Below, one piece after another: positions 14,801-27,600 of a stretch of DNA of 64,000 bases. Source of the stretch: Myxocyprinus asiaticus. Lineage: Eukaryota; Chordata; Actinopteri; Cypriniformes; Catostomidae. Made by a program: the position numbers and the translations under genes. Each line of letters starts with the position of its first letter. The stretch's first letter is position 1. The DNA lies in NCBI RefSeq assembly GCF_019703515.2, contig NC_059348.1, forward strand, positions 25,512,656-25,576,655. Reading direction: 5' to 3'. Under the pieces are notes generated by a model. That model was given only the letters and a program-made list of their open reading frames with translations. It ran no database searches and had not been told where the DNA came from.

Positions 14801-15556
14801 GAAAAGATGTTAAGATTAGTCTTAGTGCTGGGGTTAGGGGAATTAACAATACTTCTTAACTGATTTTTATCAGCCAATTATTTCCCTTAGAATTTAGGCA
14901 TAGGTTAGGAGGATTAGGGTTTAGGTTAGGATTAGTGATGGGGTCTGGTCTATGATTGTTTTTATAGCAACATTGCTCCAACATCAACATGCTTGTCAGA
15001 CTGATCACACCATGAATTTGGCAACATTAGGTTGAAAGTTCTTCAGCTGAAATTGGTCTGTGCTTATCCAAATTTAAAGCACTGCCCCCAGTGGTCGAAG
15101 CTGGAAGTGTCGTTGAATGTAAGGGCATGTGTGAGTGCCAGTTTCCGGGTGTAATGTCCACATAGTGGCGCCAATAGCAAGTTGTATTTTTAGTTGTAAA
15201 TAATGTTATACAATCAACAGGAACACATATTTTCTTAACCCTACTCCCTTAACCAAACCCTAAACCTAACCATCAGTGGAGTCAAAATGTAAATTTATTG
15301 CCAAAATGCTACCTCCGAATTAGGCTGACCATGCGAACACAATTACTTCCTGGTTTCCATGGGACCAGAACCCGTGTCTCTAAGGTTGCTCGTGCAATGT
15401 GCTATCAAGGGAAATACCAATTAAATTGATGTAAAAATGTCTGATGGGGGATGGCGCTTGTCAGTAATTCAGTTAAATGGGTGTCAGAGGTGTTTACGTG
15501 ACTGACATTTTAATGTAATGTGGCTGTATTAAATTTGATGTTTCATGTGCGTCTAG
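10905..15556. other. Non-coding DNA upstream of the first visible niban1 exon, probably intron 1
   Basis: AT-rich sequence with no convincing exon. I searched by eye for niban1 exon 1 (a short N-terminal exon ending in phase 1) and did not find it. Visible items are a GT microsatellite (11809-11836), and GGTTAGG-like runs at 14880-14940 mirrored by CCTAAACCTAACC near 15260-15275, which may be ends of a degraded repeat. Open frames here lack splice signals or known motifs. Confidence 0.5.
11809..11836. repeat. GT microsatellite
   Basis: About 14 GT units in a row. Confidence 0.95.
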
Positions 15557-15687
15557 GCCGGACAGAGGCTGAGCTGAAAAACTTCAGTCCTCATTACAGA
15601 AGACAGAGCTGTGTAGCCTTCTTTTCCCTTCTAAAGGATGAGGTGGAGCAGCACAGATCAGGCCAGGCCCAGCTGCTCAAACAAAAG
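15557..15687 (+). CDS. niban1: niban1 exon 2
   Basis: Acceptor GTCTAG precedes; the first Gly codon is split (one base in the unseen exon 1). Reads [16 protein letters not shown] through LLKQK to donor GTGAAA. The motif KNFSPHY is typical of the Niban N-terminus. Confidence 0.92.
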
Positions 15688-18600
15688 GTGAAAGCAATGC
15701 TCTTACACCAACAACATCAACTAATGTGGTGATTTTTTTTGTGTGTGTCTCATGCGCTTATGGTGCCAATCTTCTCTCACATTAACACATATGTAACTGC
15801 CAAATCCACTGCAAGATTTCAAATATATCTTCACAGAAAATTGCAGATATTATTGTAGCACACCATTGATTTGTACTGTTAGCAACAGTAGTTATGAAGA
15901 GTTATTATTATATAGTAGATATTACAACTTTTAGTTACTGACATTGGTTCATTTCAATCCACAGGATCATCTGCAGGCCTCAGAGGTCCTATACAAGGAC
16001 AGCATGCTTTACTTTGATGACAACAGAAAGTGGAGAGAGAAATTGGTTGTGGTCCATGCAGACTATAGCCTGGAGCTACATGATAGCCAGGAGGTATTCA
16101 AGAGTTCTCTTTGATTGTTTACATGAAAAAAACAAAATGTCCGTGATATGATGCTGTAATATTTTGTGCATTCAGACTTATACAAAGGGAACACCTGCAC
16201 AGCATATACTCCTGCCAACAGGGGGCACTGTGTTGACCTCAGAAGAGAAATACAATGCCATCGTAGACAAGGCCTTTCCTGATCCTAATGGTGGGTTTTT
16301 GTTACTTGTCCTCTGGTCTTGCGTAGCCACACTTATGACTTTCGGTATGAAGTCTGGTCCACTTTGCACCTTATTCTATTTGATAAACCACAATTTGTTT
16401 GGTTTTTAGGGTACAACGGGGCTAAAGGCTCCCCAGGTTAAACTGCTGTACGTTGAACGAGCACTACACGGATGCCTTTAACGGTTGCGCACCGTCACCA
16501 TGTCAACAACTGCGTCTCCCGCTGAAAGACGCACTCCTCCCGCAAACAAGGATAGGGGAAAATGGGGTGGTGGACGCAGCGAGCTGGGCCCCTGGGCTTC
16601 AGGCCGTCTAAGCCCGTGCATTAATGCGCCCCTGGTTTCAGTGGCTAAAGGCCCCCATTAAACACATTGTTTTTTTTTTTAAGTGCAGTGAAAAGATTTG
16701 ATATGAAAAATGTTCAAAGTGGGCTCACATTGACTGATTCAATCACAATTGAGATTCATTTGTTTATAGAATACTTGAGATGTTATGAAATGTCAAATGT
16801 GATTGAAATTAACAAGAAATTATGCACCCTTTTCTGAAGTGGTTATTTTAAATATGCATCTTAATTTGTTACTCAAAAAAGCATCTTGCTGTCTCAAAAT
16901 TTGTATAAGTTGTATAATTTGTATAAGTTAACATATTGTGACCTATAACTATTGCCCTGGTATGTACACTACATTAATATAAACCCCCGGGGGTCCTTTT
17001 ACTCCAAGTGAGGAAGCCTTTTGCCTCAGATGTGGGGTAAAAGGTTCCCACGCCACCTTTTAAAAAAATAAAATAAAATTATATTCAAAACAACCTTTTG
17101 TTGTTATTTGTTTTCATGCAAATTATGTTGCTCCATCAATATTCAATAAAAATAAATGTATTTCTTGAAACTTGATACGCTTTGTGACCAGAACAAAAGT
17201 GCCTTTAGCCCCGCTGTACCCTATTGTTCTCTGCAATTTAATGGCGGATTTATATGAAATAGTTTATACCCCAAAAATACATTGGGATGGTAATAAATAC
17301 AGATTATTTTACAGATATTAAAAGGACAAAAAGTGAACTGTAAAATTGGGCTTGTGGATATCTTGTTTACTTGCTAAATTCCTCAAACAAAACATACTCT
17401 TTATCTTTCAATGATTTGTTGCCATTATTCCTGCAAACATTGGCAAATTCAGTGATTAGTTCTTTGTCAAGAGCACTTATTGTTTCAGCCCAGTACCTTG
17501 TCAACATAACTTCATTTCCATGTGACATGGTGCAGCCCATCTCCTGGAAGTTGCTGACAGGCAGCCAATCTTATTAGAGCACTGCCAGACAGAGAAAGTA
17601 CTTGCCATTCTGAGAATGAGACTACCTGTCCTCTAAATTCCTGTCCATGTCTCTCACCCCATTTGAATGAATGTCTGCTTGTTGTTTAGGATGTAAAGAA
17701 GAGTCATCTGTCCCTCTGGTAGTGGTTCCAGGTCCACTTCCTGTGTACCTGAGACTGCCTTACAGACGAGACTCTTACTTCTGTTTCCAGCAGGAGGAGA
17801 AGCGAGCCTGCTTTGTCTCAATACTCAATGACTGCATTCGCCATCAGAACCAAGGTAACTGCTCTCAACTCAAAACATATGATAACAACCAGAAAGTTGT
17901 TACTGCTGACTCTACCTCAGTCTCAGAATGTATATATGAACTTCTTATTTGTGATCAACAGACCAAAGATAAAATTCATGATTTAAACCACTGGACATAT
18001 TTCTTTCCTTCAGAATCTCTGTTTACTCAGTTTGCAAGTACTGCTTTTTTTACTAATACTCTGTACACCCACAATGAACATAAAAGCACTTGCTATATGA
18101 CAGTAGTAAGGCTGATCAGAGGATACCTCAAGTTACAGTATGTGACGACCACTGTGATCACATCAGTTTTCTACTGTTTTTCCTTGGTGGTCATGGTGAT
18201 ACACTAATAATATCCAGAATTGCAAAGCTCTCTTCCTGCATGTGGGGAAGGCTTCCTCAGCTTGCCATTAAGTGGTTGCACAGCCTCTGCAGAGCATGAA
18301 GCTGTATGTCACAACCTAAACTCTGTCACACGACTCTCTTTTCACACCTTTGTGCTTGATGTACAATTTAAGAATTGAGCGGAAGGGGTTTAATTAACTA
18401 TCCTAAACAAATTCTCACTGTTGTTACAGCTATTTTTATCACATGAATTCAATATAAAATCAAAATAAACTTTATAAATACTGTGCATGTTCCTGGTGTT
18501 ATTGTGTATGGTTCATTGATGCATGTTTCCAAAGACACACATGTTTGTCTTTTTTATCTTTAATCAAAATGTAATAACTAACTCTGCCTCTGAAACAACT

Positions 18601-21600
18601 TTGCCCTTTGGCTGATGTCACTAATCCCTCTTATTTTTCAGCCCCTCCCCTCCAAACTCCTGGCTCCATTCTGGTATATAACGCTCACTTTTCATGATCC
18701 AATCAATTCTGATGGTTTAAATTCAAGCCCTGTCCTGCATTTTCCTTGTTGAACATTCTGTTTCACTTGGAAATTCATCAGATTACAGAAGTAAAATGGG
18801 TTGTGACTATAAACATAATGGTTGTAGCAGTCATTGTTAATTCTTTCCCATTTTAACAAAATACAAGCGATCTGTAGTAATGGCAACTTAAATTTTCTCT
18901 TATCTAAGTAATAAGTGATCACCTTTTAGCCTAACTGTTAATCCCAATCCATTCCTTTTTTATTTTACAGTTTTTGTTGGTCATGACTCACTTCAACCAA
19001 AAAAGAGAACTTTCTGAGGAACACTCACATGATCCAATGTGTTACACAATCAGTTCAGCCAAAGCCAAACCAAAGATCTGTAGTGATATTAAATGAGATT
19101 CTCTCTGTCTCTCTCTCTTTCTTTCTTTTTTTTCTGTTTCTCTCCAGATTATCTGAAGAGTATGACCTGTGAGGTGCAGGCTTTCCTGAAGGCCATTCAC
19201 TTCTACAGACAGGAGAAGGGTCATTATGAATCATGGGATATGCTTGTGGGCACTGACTGTCAGGTGGGCCTCCTGGTTTAACATTCCTTTATCAGTCACC
19301 ATATTAATCACAAGCACTTTTTTAATTCACACAAAATCAAGTGAAGCACAGAGCCAGAAACACAGTGTCCACTTGTTTCAAATGACTCAGATGAGTCATA
19401 CTTGATGAAGCGACCACAGATCCAAGTGCAAAAAAGTACATTTTCTCCTTAAGCCAGACCACTGGCACAGTTCTCTGTAAGGGGGTTAGACAGACAGAAT
19501 AGACTGATTGGAATCTTTTTAGAGACTGTGTGATTAAGACAGATGTCATACTGTGGTCAGCAGGCCAGTAGAGTCTGTGGCTATGTGTGGACAGAGCTGT
19601 TGGTCAATGATTTAGGGTTGTCATGCTGTTAACATCTCATTAGAGGCTCATACAGAGGCTGTATTACACTGCCATTACACGCTTGACTGAAAGTCATAAA
19701 TATACAGTACAATATATATATATACATGTTGGGCCTCATGTATTCAGATAGAAGACATAGGCAGGCCTAACACAGTCGTAAAAACCTAACTCAAGCCCCC
19801 ACATTCCAAGTCGTAAATTATACTGATAAAAATCGCGCCAAAATCAAACAAAGGGAGTCCAAAACAGATTACAAATCCCATGAAGCCTTGCTCACTAAAG
19901 GATCGAACTCTCAACTCCTATTGGATGAGGCACACAACAGAACGCACCTCAAACCATGACATTATCAGGAGTTGAAATACCTCTGAAATTGGATTTGCTT
20001 CCAGCAACTTTGTTTGTCCTGTATAGACGCAGTTTCATCGCTGCTCTCAGGTGCAACCTCATGGCACAAGGAAGTAACGTCCGACTTGAAACTGTGGCCA
20101 TACAATCTCCATCTCGCTGGACGAGTTGAGATTACTCTGTGTTCAACCGAACACTCCGAAGGAGACCGCCGAGCAATTCGCATCTTCATCCGTTTGCCTA
20201 CAGAAGTGAAGAGATTAAAGATTTCTCGTCCATCTTCAATCAAGTCGACATTTCTGAGTTCTCTGCCAGCCCGCCGAGAATCAACAGCCGTACCTCCCGC
20301 TGACAGAGTGAGGAAACGGCCTCCCATCATCACCCAAGCCTCAAGGAACCGGGTCAGATTTAAAGGACGGAGGAAAACACATTCTACCTGTGTCCTCATG
20401 CGATTCAAGTAAGAGGTTTATGTCTGGGCAGAGATAGAATATTATAGTGTGTTATTCTTGTGTTTCAAGGTTTTTTCTTGTACAGTTTACGGATCGCCAT
20501 GTCTGCTCATTATCAATACTCAGGGTATTAATTATCATGAATTTGTTTTGCTGTATTGTGGTCCAACCAAATTGGACTGTTGTGCAATTTCGCCATCGCG
20601 GGTGAGACAGGTAAACTGAGTTCATCCATTAAAGAGTCAAATAACGCGGGAATGTTTACGAGCCGTCCACCACGTCTCTGAGCGATGAACTAACAGCTGC
20701 TTTCTCTCCCACGATCGCGAAATCGGCTTTAGGGCCGTCACTTCTCTCTCTCTCTCGTACTAACCACACACGCACACATACACGCACGCGACCCCTCACA
20801 AACATTCTGGCACACATTTTTGGCTTGTAGATAGCTTAAATGCTAAAAGCCCAGCTTTGTCCCTAAGCTATCGTACAAGCGGATACACGCGGTAACTGGT
20901 AGACGCCATTGACTGGTTTCTCTCTGCCCCCATTTGCGGTCATATTCCCTGGCCGGAAGTCTCGCGTGACATACTCTCCACGAGAGTCATGTCCGCCATT
21001 TTGTGCGCATCCCTCCTTACACACACACACACACTGACACACACACACTGTCACACACACACTGTCACACACACACCTTATGTGTTATAGGATTATTTTT
21101 ATTTCCATATCTAATCATATCACTGTTTAGTTTATAGTTGTAAGTCGGAAGTTTATTGACTGCATTGTATTAATTATTAATTGATATTACTGCATAAATA
21201 AACTTTGTTTATATTACAAAGAGAAGTGTTTTGGTTTGTTTTGCATACGCCTGTGTCATGCTGACGGGATGTCAGTGCTCGGATTCAAACCTTCATTCAT
21301 TGTTTTTTTCCCCGAAAATCGATATTCTTCGGATGTCGATTTTCCTAAGAAAACTATCTAATATTGAGACTGTTATACTACCTGGTTATTAGTCCCTGAT
21401 TTCAGGGTGGTGCCCCATCAATGTTAATCCTTATTAATATTCTATTGATTTTTGATAATTGATAATTATCTTTGATGATTGTTGAATTTGAATGATCAAT
21501 AAGCTAGTGTTAATTTTAATTAATGTTTCATCGATGTTAACAATTAACGATTATCTTTGATAATTGTTGATTTAAAGGATTAAAAAAAGCTAACATTGAT

Positions 21601-24600
21601 TCTCATCAATGTTCTATTGATTTTAATAATAAATAATTATCTTTGATAATTATTAATTATTGCTAATAACCAAACTTGCTCCTAAACGTAGCACACTACA
21701 TTTACTGGAGCCCCATGTGAGGTTTTAATGAGTTAGATTCAATTAATTAATTTAAATATTAATTAATAACTAAAGAAATAATTATTAATTATTTCTGATA
21801 GTAACACTGATCTAAACAACCAGTAAAGCCCTACATACAGTATATTAATTCTGAGTCACATTAGAACATTAGATCTTTCACAAAAACATTTGTCTTGATA
21901 TGGTTATTTTATATCTTCTGTTTTAGTGTGTGTCAATAGGAAATATCAATTTCAAAAAAACATTCCTTTTGCAAATAGAAAAGGATTAGAAGTAGAACAA
22001 AGAGTCCTCCAACAGATGGATCTCAACATCACTGAGTCAGTCTGGGATTACATGTTGAGACAGAAGCACTTGAGACAGCCTAAATGTCACACTGGGGGAA
22101 AGACAGGACCCAAACGCAGAGGTAAAGCTCACAAGTCTTTAACTTGACAATCAACACAAAAGCTCTTCAGCGCCAGCTCGGTAGAGCTCAATAAGGAAGC
22201 CACTGGGGCAAGGATAGTGTGTTCGTCAGTGTGTAGGTGGTGTGGTGCAAAGCAGAGCCCAGAACAAGTCTCCCAACACATGGGCAGAATCCAAGGAATC
22301 CTCCTCAAGCGCGATCAACAGGCAACAGCAATCTGATGGGCAAACACCACTCGGAGACAAAGCAACCAACAGAATGGAACTTCACACTAAACTTCACACT
22401 AACCTGGGACGCCTCCTGGCGTACCCAGCCGAATTACCTCGCTGCTGGTGAAAGCGATCGTTGAGGGCGCGATCCAGAATATCCCGCACCAGAACCCAAC
22501 ACCTCTCCTCAGGTCCATAGCCCTCCCAGTCCACCAGATACTGGTACTCTCTGCCCCTCCGCCTAATGAGTTTCCTGACAGTGTAAGACGGGAGTGACGG
22601 GGTGCAAATTGGAACAAAAACGGGTTTAATTTCGGCAGTAGTTAACCAGTGCGAAAAAAATGCACAAGGATACACCTTTCCATCCGAGGGAGAGCGCTGA
22701 GAAAGAACCATTCCAACACTGACCTCTGACGCATCCACCTCCACCTCCACCACGAACTGTAAAGCAGGGTCAGGGGTAATTAAAATGGGTGCGGAGGAAA
22801 ACCACTCCTTGAATTTAGCAAACGCAGACTCTGCCCACGGAGACCAACTAAAGTCAGTGCGCGTGGAGGTAAGATCCGTCAGAGGCATGGCGAGTTGGCT
22901 ATAGTTCCTTATAAATCTTCGATAAAAGTTAGTGAACCCCATAAACCTCTGCAAAGCCTTGCAAGAATCTGGGGTTGGCCACTCAGCGACGGCTTTAACT
23001 TTAGCCAGGTCCATACGCACTCCCTCGAGCGAAATGATGAACCCCAGAAACGGAACCATCTGCGTATGAAACGCGCACTTCTCCACCTTGACAAACAGCC
23101 GAACCTGCCTGACGTGTCGCACACGGTCTTGCATATTCTGAGAGAAGATCAGAATATCGTCGAGATAAATGAAAACAAAACGAACGACCATGTTTTGAAG
23201 CACTTCATTCACGAGCCCCTGGAAGACGGCGGGGGAGTTGACCAATCCGAAATGCATGACTAAATTCAGAGTGCCCCCTATGGATGTTAAATGCCGTCTT
23301 CCACTCATCCCCTTTCCTAATACAGACCAGATGGTAAGCATTCCGTAAGTTCAACTTCGTAAAGATGGCTCGCCAGTAACCCCCTTGCTACCGATGAGTG
23401 GGGTCTTTTAACGGACATGCAGCTGAGATGTGGCCAGACCGACCGCAAGTGAAACACAAGCCCTTGAGGAGCCAACGCTGCCTCTCTCTACGTGAAACTG
23501 GGAGCCTGCCCACCTACATGGGTTCAGGAGAAGGATGAGGGTCAGGAGAGGCGAGAGAAAGAGTAGCTTGAGGGTGAGCCTCAGCGGTCCAAACGGATGA
23601 GTGGTGGCATCGCTGATGTTCTCGGCGTTGAGCCAGGCGCTAATCGACTCGAATGGCTAAGTCCACCAAGTCATCAAATCGAGGGGGCAAATCCAGTGAA
23701 TAAATTTCATCCTGGATGGAGTCAGATAATCCCTGCAAAAAGCGGTCCCACATAGCATGGTCATTCTAGTCACTGGAGGCAAGCAGCATGCGAAACTCAA
23801 TCGCGAATTCCACTACTGACCGGTTCCCCTGGGAAAGTACAGACAAAATTCTCTCTGCCTCCTGGCCCTGAGTGGTGTGATCGAAAACCCAGTGGAGCTC
23901 AGTTGAAAACACCTCAGGACGAGCAGCAGGCATGACAGTTGTCCCACATCGGAGTTCCCCATTCTCCAGCCTTCCGGGAAAGGACCATGATAACACATGC
24001 AATCTTCATGGTGTCAGACGTAAAGGTAGAGGGCTGCATGGAGAAGAGTGAGCAGCATAAGAGAAAAGCCATTACAGATCCCTCACCCTAGTATGGAGCT
24101 GGGGGAAGGATTCGCACACTGGATCTGCTCATTGAGGCGTGTGAAACTGTCGAGGGGGGGGGGGGGGTAAACCCTGTGCTGGACTAGGATCAGGAGGGAG
24201 GCAGAGTTGCTGAACCAGTGTAGTAAGCTCCGCGAGCTGCAAGGCCATCATTTCCATGGCGTGGTTCTAAGCAGAAATCTGCTCTTGATGTCGACCAAGC
24301 AGAGCCACTTGCTGAGTCAAAGCAGAGCGAACAGCAGTCTCCTCCGCTGGGTCCATAGCTGGCTGTTTTATTCTGATACGCTGGGAGAAAGACAGGACCC
24401 AAATGCAGAGGTAAAGCTCACAAGTCTATAATCGGACAGTCAACACTGGCGCTTCAGCGCCAGCTCAGTCGAGCTCAATAAAGAAGCCATTGGGGCGAGG
24501 ATAGTGTGTTCGTCAGTGTGTAGTGCTGTGGAGGTCCGGACAATCTGTTGAAGGGTGTTGTGGTGCGAAGCAGAGCCCAGAACATGTCTCCCTACACGCG

Positions 24601-27600
24601 GGTTGAATCCAAGGAATCCTCCTCGAGCGCGATCACCAGGCAACGGCGATCTGATGGGCAAACACCACTCGGAGACAAAGCAACCAACAGAACAGAACTT
24701 CACACTAAACAAGAGAACAACATTAAGGTACAGCAAACAATAAACCAGCAAACATACAGGCAACACACAAGGGATAAAGTAAGGTGTGCAATCAGAGGAA
24801 GACAGGTGGAGTGCGTGAGAAACCCATTACTGAAATCTACGCCTCCCCGGGAGTGATCAGCATTCCCATGGAAATGCAGATTACGCTCACCGACTCTACC
24901 TGTGAAACATGATGGAGAGAGAAAAACAAACAGAATGAACCGGCAAACGCCAGAGCCATGACACTAAATAGAAAGAACTGTGGTGAGTTCTCCAAGATGC
25001 TTGGAACAACCTTGCCAACAACCTTGAAAAACATGCAAGTATACCAAAGACATTTGCTGCTGCGTGGTCACACCATTTTTTTTTTTGGTCCCTAAAAATA
25101 TGACTTGGGTCCCTCCATCAGTGCAAGTGTATACATTTAAAGGTGCACTTAGTATTTTTTCCTCGTTAAAAAAGTTTTAATCAAAGAAATGAGTTGTAAT
25201 TTTGAAACAATTATTAAATCATGACCACTCAAATGAGGAAAAGACACAAGTCAAATCAGTAACCTTATAAAAGCTGTTTTATTCTACATGGAGAGGGTCC
25301 CCTCAAGGGGGCTGCCATGTTGGGATCACATGACCAGCCGAATACTACTTGCTTAATTGCAATAACCACCTTGTTTTTGGACACTTTCACTTATGGAATA
25401 AACGTGATAAAAGTGATGCTACATTCACGCTGCTAGGTGTGAGTGGAAGTCCAAGAGGGCATAAACAGAAAAACTACTTTTTAGCTTGTTTTATCACCCT
25501 CCAGGCAAAAAATTTCAAAAGAATAAAAAGGAAGAACAAACCTTTAACCCTAAGTGTTATCAAAAATAACAGTGATGCATGCCTCAGCAAGCACAACAAA
25601 ATTATTGATATGCTGTGACCATTATGACTGCCTGTTTATATAAAATCTTGAGACCACAGCAGGGTCTCTCACAGGATGTCCTGTAGCCACACAAGGAAAC
25701 ACCTTTGCCTTCCTCTGACTATTGTTAGGTCCCATATTCAACCCTAATTTGGTGAAAAGTTGTTTTTGTGTAAGGGAACTCAAAACAGAGCTTGTGATAC
25801 TGATATTTATATTGTGATATGTAAGGGATAACGTAAGGGAAAACAAACCCTGAAAGGGTGATCAGGTCCCTGATGTACTTACCAATTTTTTTTTATAAAT
25901 GGACATGAAATATTGATTTAAGTTTAAAATATTTTATTATGTAAGAAGAAAGAGAAAGTAAAGTGATACAAGAGACACGAAACTAGCACAGCTATGTAGA
26001 AAATTGACTGCCAGAACAAATGGTCAATTACACAATTTAGTGATTAATAAACAAAAATATTTGATGGCAGAATGACCAATCAGAATCAAGTATACCAGAG
26101 AGCCATTTAAAGTATAATTTAAGCACTGTGTCACAGATGGCCCGATCTGTTAAAACTCAGTATCCACTTACTGTACAGTAGGATTAATATCCACAACTCT
26201 GTGGTGACTTCTTGATGTCTGTTCATATGGTGGTGTGCTGCAATTTTGTTGTAGACTGATTCATTGTTATGACATTATGACCACCCAGTGATTCAACTCT
26301 TTTACTGTTCCTTCTTGTGGATGTTTTGTGTCACCTGTATCATTACAACTAATCCTGCCATGGTGCTCATGGTGCTGCCATGACTCCAACCTTCCCACAT
26401 CCCATTGTGACTCCTTCTATCTGTCTGCAGGTGCTAGCTAACCTGGTAATGGAGGAGTTACTGCCCTCTCTGCAGACAGAGCTGTTGCCCAAACTAAAGG
26501 GAAAGAAGCGGGAGAGGAAGAGGGTGTGGTTTGCGGTCAGTGAGATCAGCCTGCTCCACACTTCTATTCTTAGACTTCTACAACGTCTCAAGCTGTGCAC
26601 TTATGTTTTGACACGCTATGTATTGAATGTCAAGCAATCTAAAGTCAAGATTAGATGAAAGCTGAAGTGTATTTTTAATCCCACTTTATAATACTTAGCC
26701 TTTTGTAGGTAGATTTGCCAAAAATGTGTAAACATTGTGGTTATGTGGTGCTATTGAACTTTACTCTGACCAGTATGGCTCAACCAGTGGTCTGCATTTG
26801 GGGCAGGACTATCTGTCTTTCTGGAAGACGGGGATAGTGTTTGTTGAAACTACTGGAGTTGAAATTACACACATCAGCTTTATCTTTGGCTTTTTTAAGG
26901 TTTGATCTTCTGGCCTTTTCACTATTGTCTTCTTCCTTTGCAAGTCAAAGTTTTGTACAATGAAACTTAATTCCCCCTTCATGGCCTGTAAGATTTGGAA
27001 GAGGCTACAACTTGTATAAAGGGACTTTTTGCCATTAGGAAAAATGTAGACAGGGGCAGCTCTGTGTTCATGAAGGGGGTTTATGGCGACAATTTTTAGA
27101 ATGTGAATGTGTTGAAGGTTATGTTTTTTCTTTCTGTTTTTCCATATGCTTAGACAGTGGAAGCAACGTATGAGCTTGTGCAGGAACAGCTGCTAGAGGG
27201 ACTAGAGAGTTTGAAAAATGAGTGCAGAGACACCACCAAACAGCAAGAGGCACTCATACGCTCAGACATGGACCAGATCATCAACTCACAAACATTTCTG
27301 GAAACTAAACTGCAAGGTATGGACAGACTGTAATGTGTCCATTAAGAGTTTCAATTCTAGATGTAATATTGTATATAAATGAATTTCCAAATGTATGTTC
27401 GGGAGGAGTTTGTTCATCTAGGCCTGCCAATCATAACCCAACAGTGGCATGCACAGACCTCAGCAGGGACAGGGGCGAAAGGATAAAAAAAAAGGGCACT
27501 GATTTATTATTTTTTAATTTTTTTTAAAGGGTAGCACTTATATATACTTATTATTAGCTTTTTGAGTATTTAAGCATTGTTTTCTTATTATAATTTTAAT

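Larger units (their letters stand above)
22085..24963 (-). mobile_element. Ty3/gypsy-like LTR retrotransposon, internally deleted
   Basis: 2879 bp flanked by the 5-base duplication CTAAA (22080-22084 and 24964-24968). Ends are TGTCAC and CATGACA on the plus strand; genes read on minus. The right repeat (about 24375-24963) is the 5' LTR. The left one (about 22085-22405) is a shortened 3' LTR. They share AAGACAGGACCCAAA and blocks such as GATAGTGTGTTCGTCAGTGTG. The interior keeps a gag piece and a pol remnant ending in a chromodomain, so it belongs with chromodomain-bearing gypsy elements. It is about half the usual length and not autonomous. Confidence 0.88.
19264..26430 (+). other. niban1 intron 6 (7.2 kb)
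   Basis: The largest niban1 intron here. It contains a CpG-richer unit (about 19730-21330), an AT-rich near-tandem stretch (21430-21800), the gypsy-like LTR element (22085-24963) and a MITE fragment (25138-25360). 25361-26430 has nothing recognisable. Confidence 0.8.

Noticed and set aside
14880..15275. TTAGGG-like runs as an interstitial telomere
   Set aside because: Units are irregular GGTTAGG variants with mirrored copies on the other side; better explained as degraded repeat ends.
10905..15556. niban1 exon 1 within the window
   Set aside because: No ATG-led short exon ending in phase 1 with a GT donor and family-like residues was found.
17671..18207. 178-codon open frame as a single-exon gene
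   Set aside because: Its first part is niban1 exon 5; the rest reads through intron 5 by chance after the GTAACT donor.
19965..20412. Overlapping 132- and 147-codon frames as a gene
   Set aside because: No motif, splice context or Kozak-type support; antisense pair in a CpG-rich block, probably a composition effect.
21926..22147. Frame starting [10 protein letters not shown] as an extra niban1 exon
   Set aside because: Exons 6 and 7 join in phase without it, and the frame runs into the LTR.
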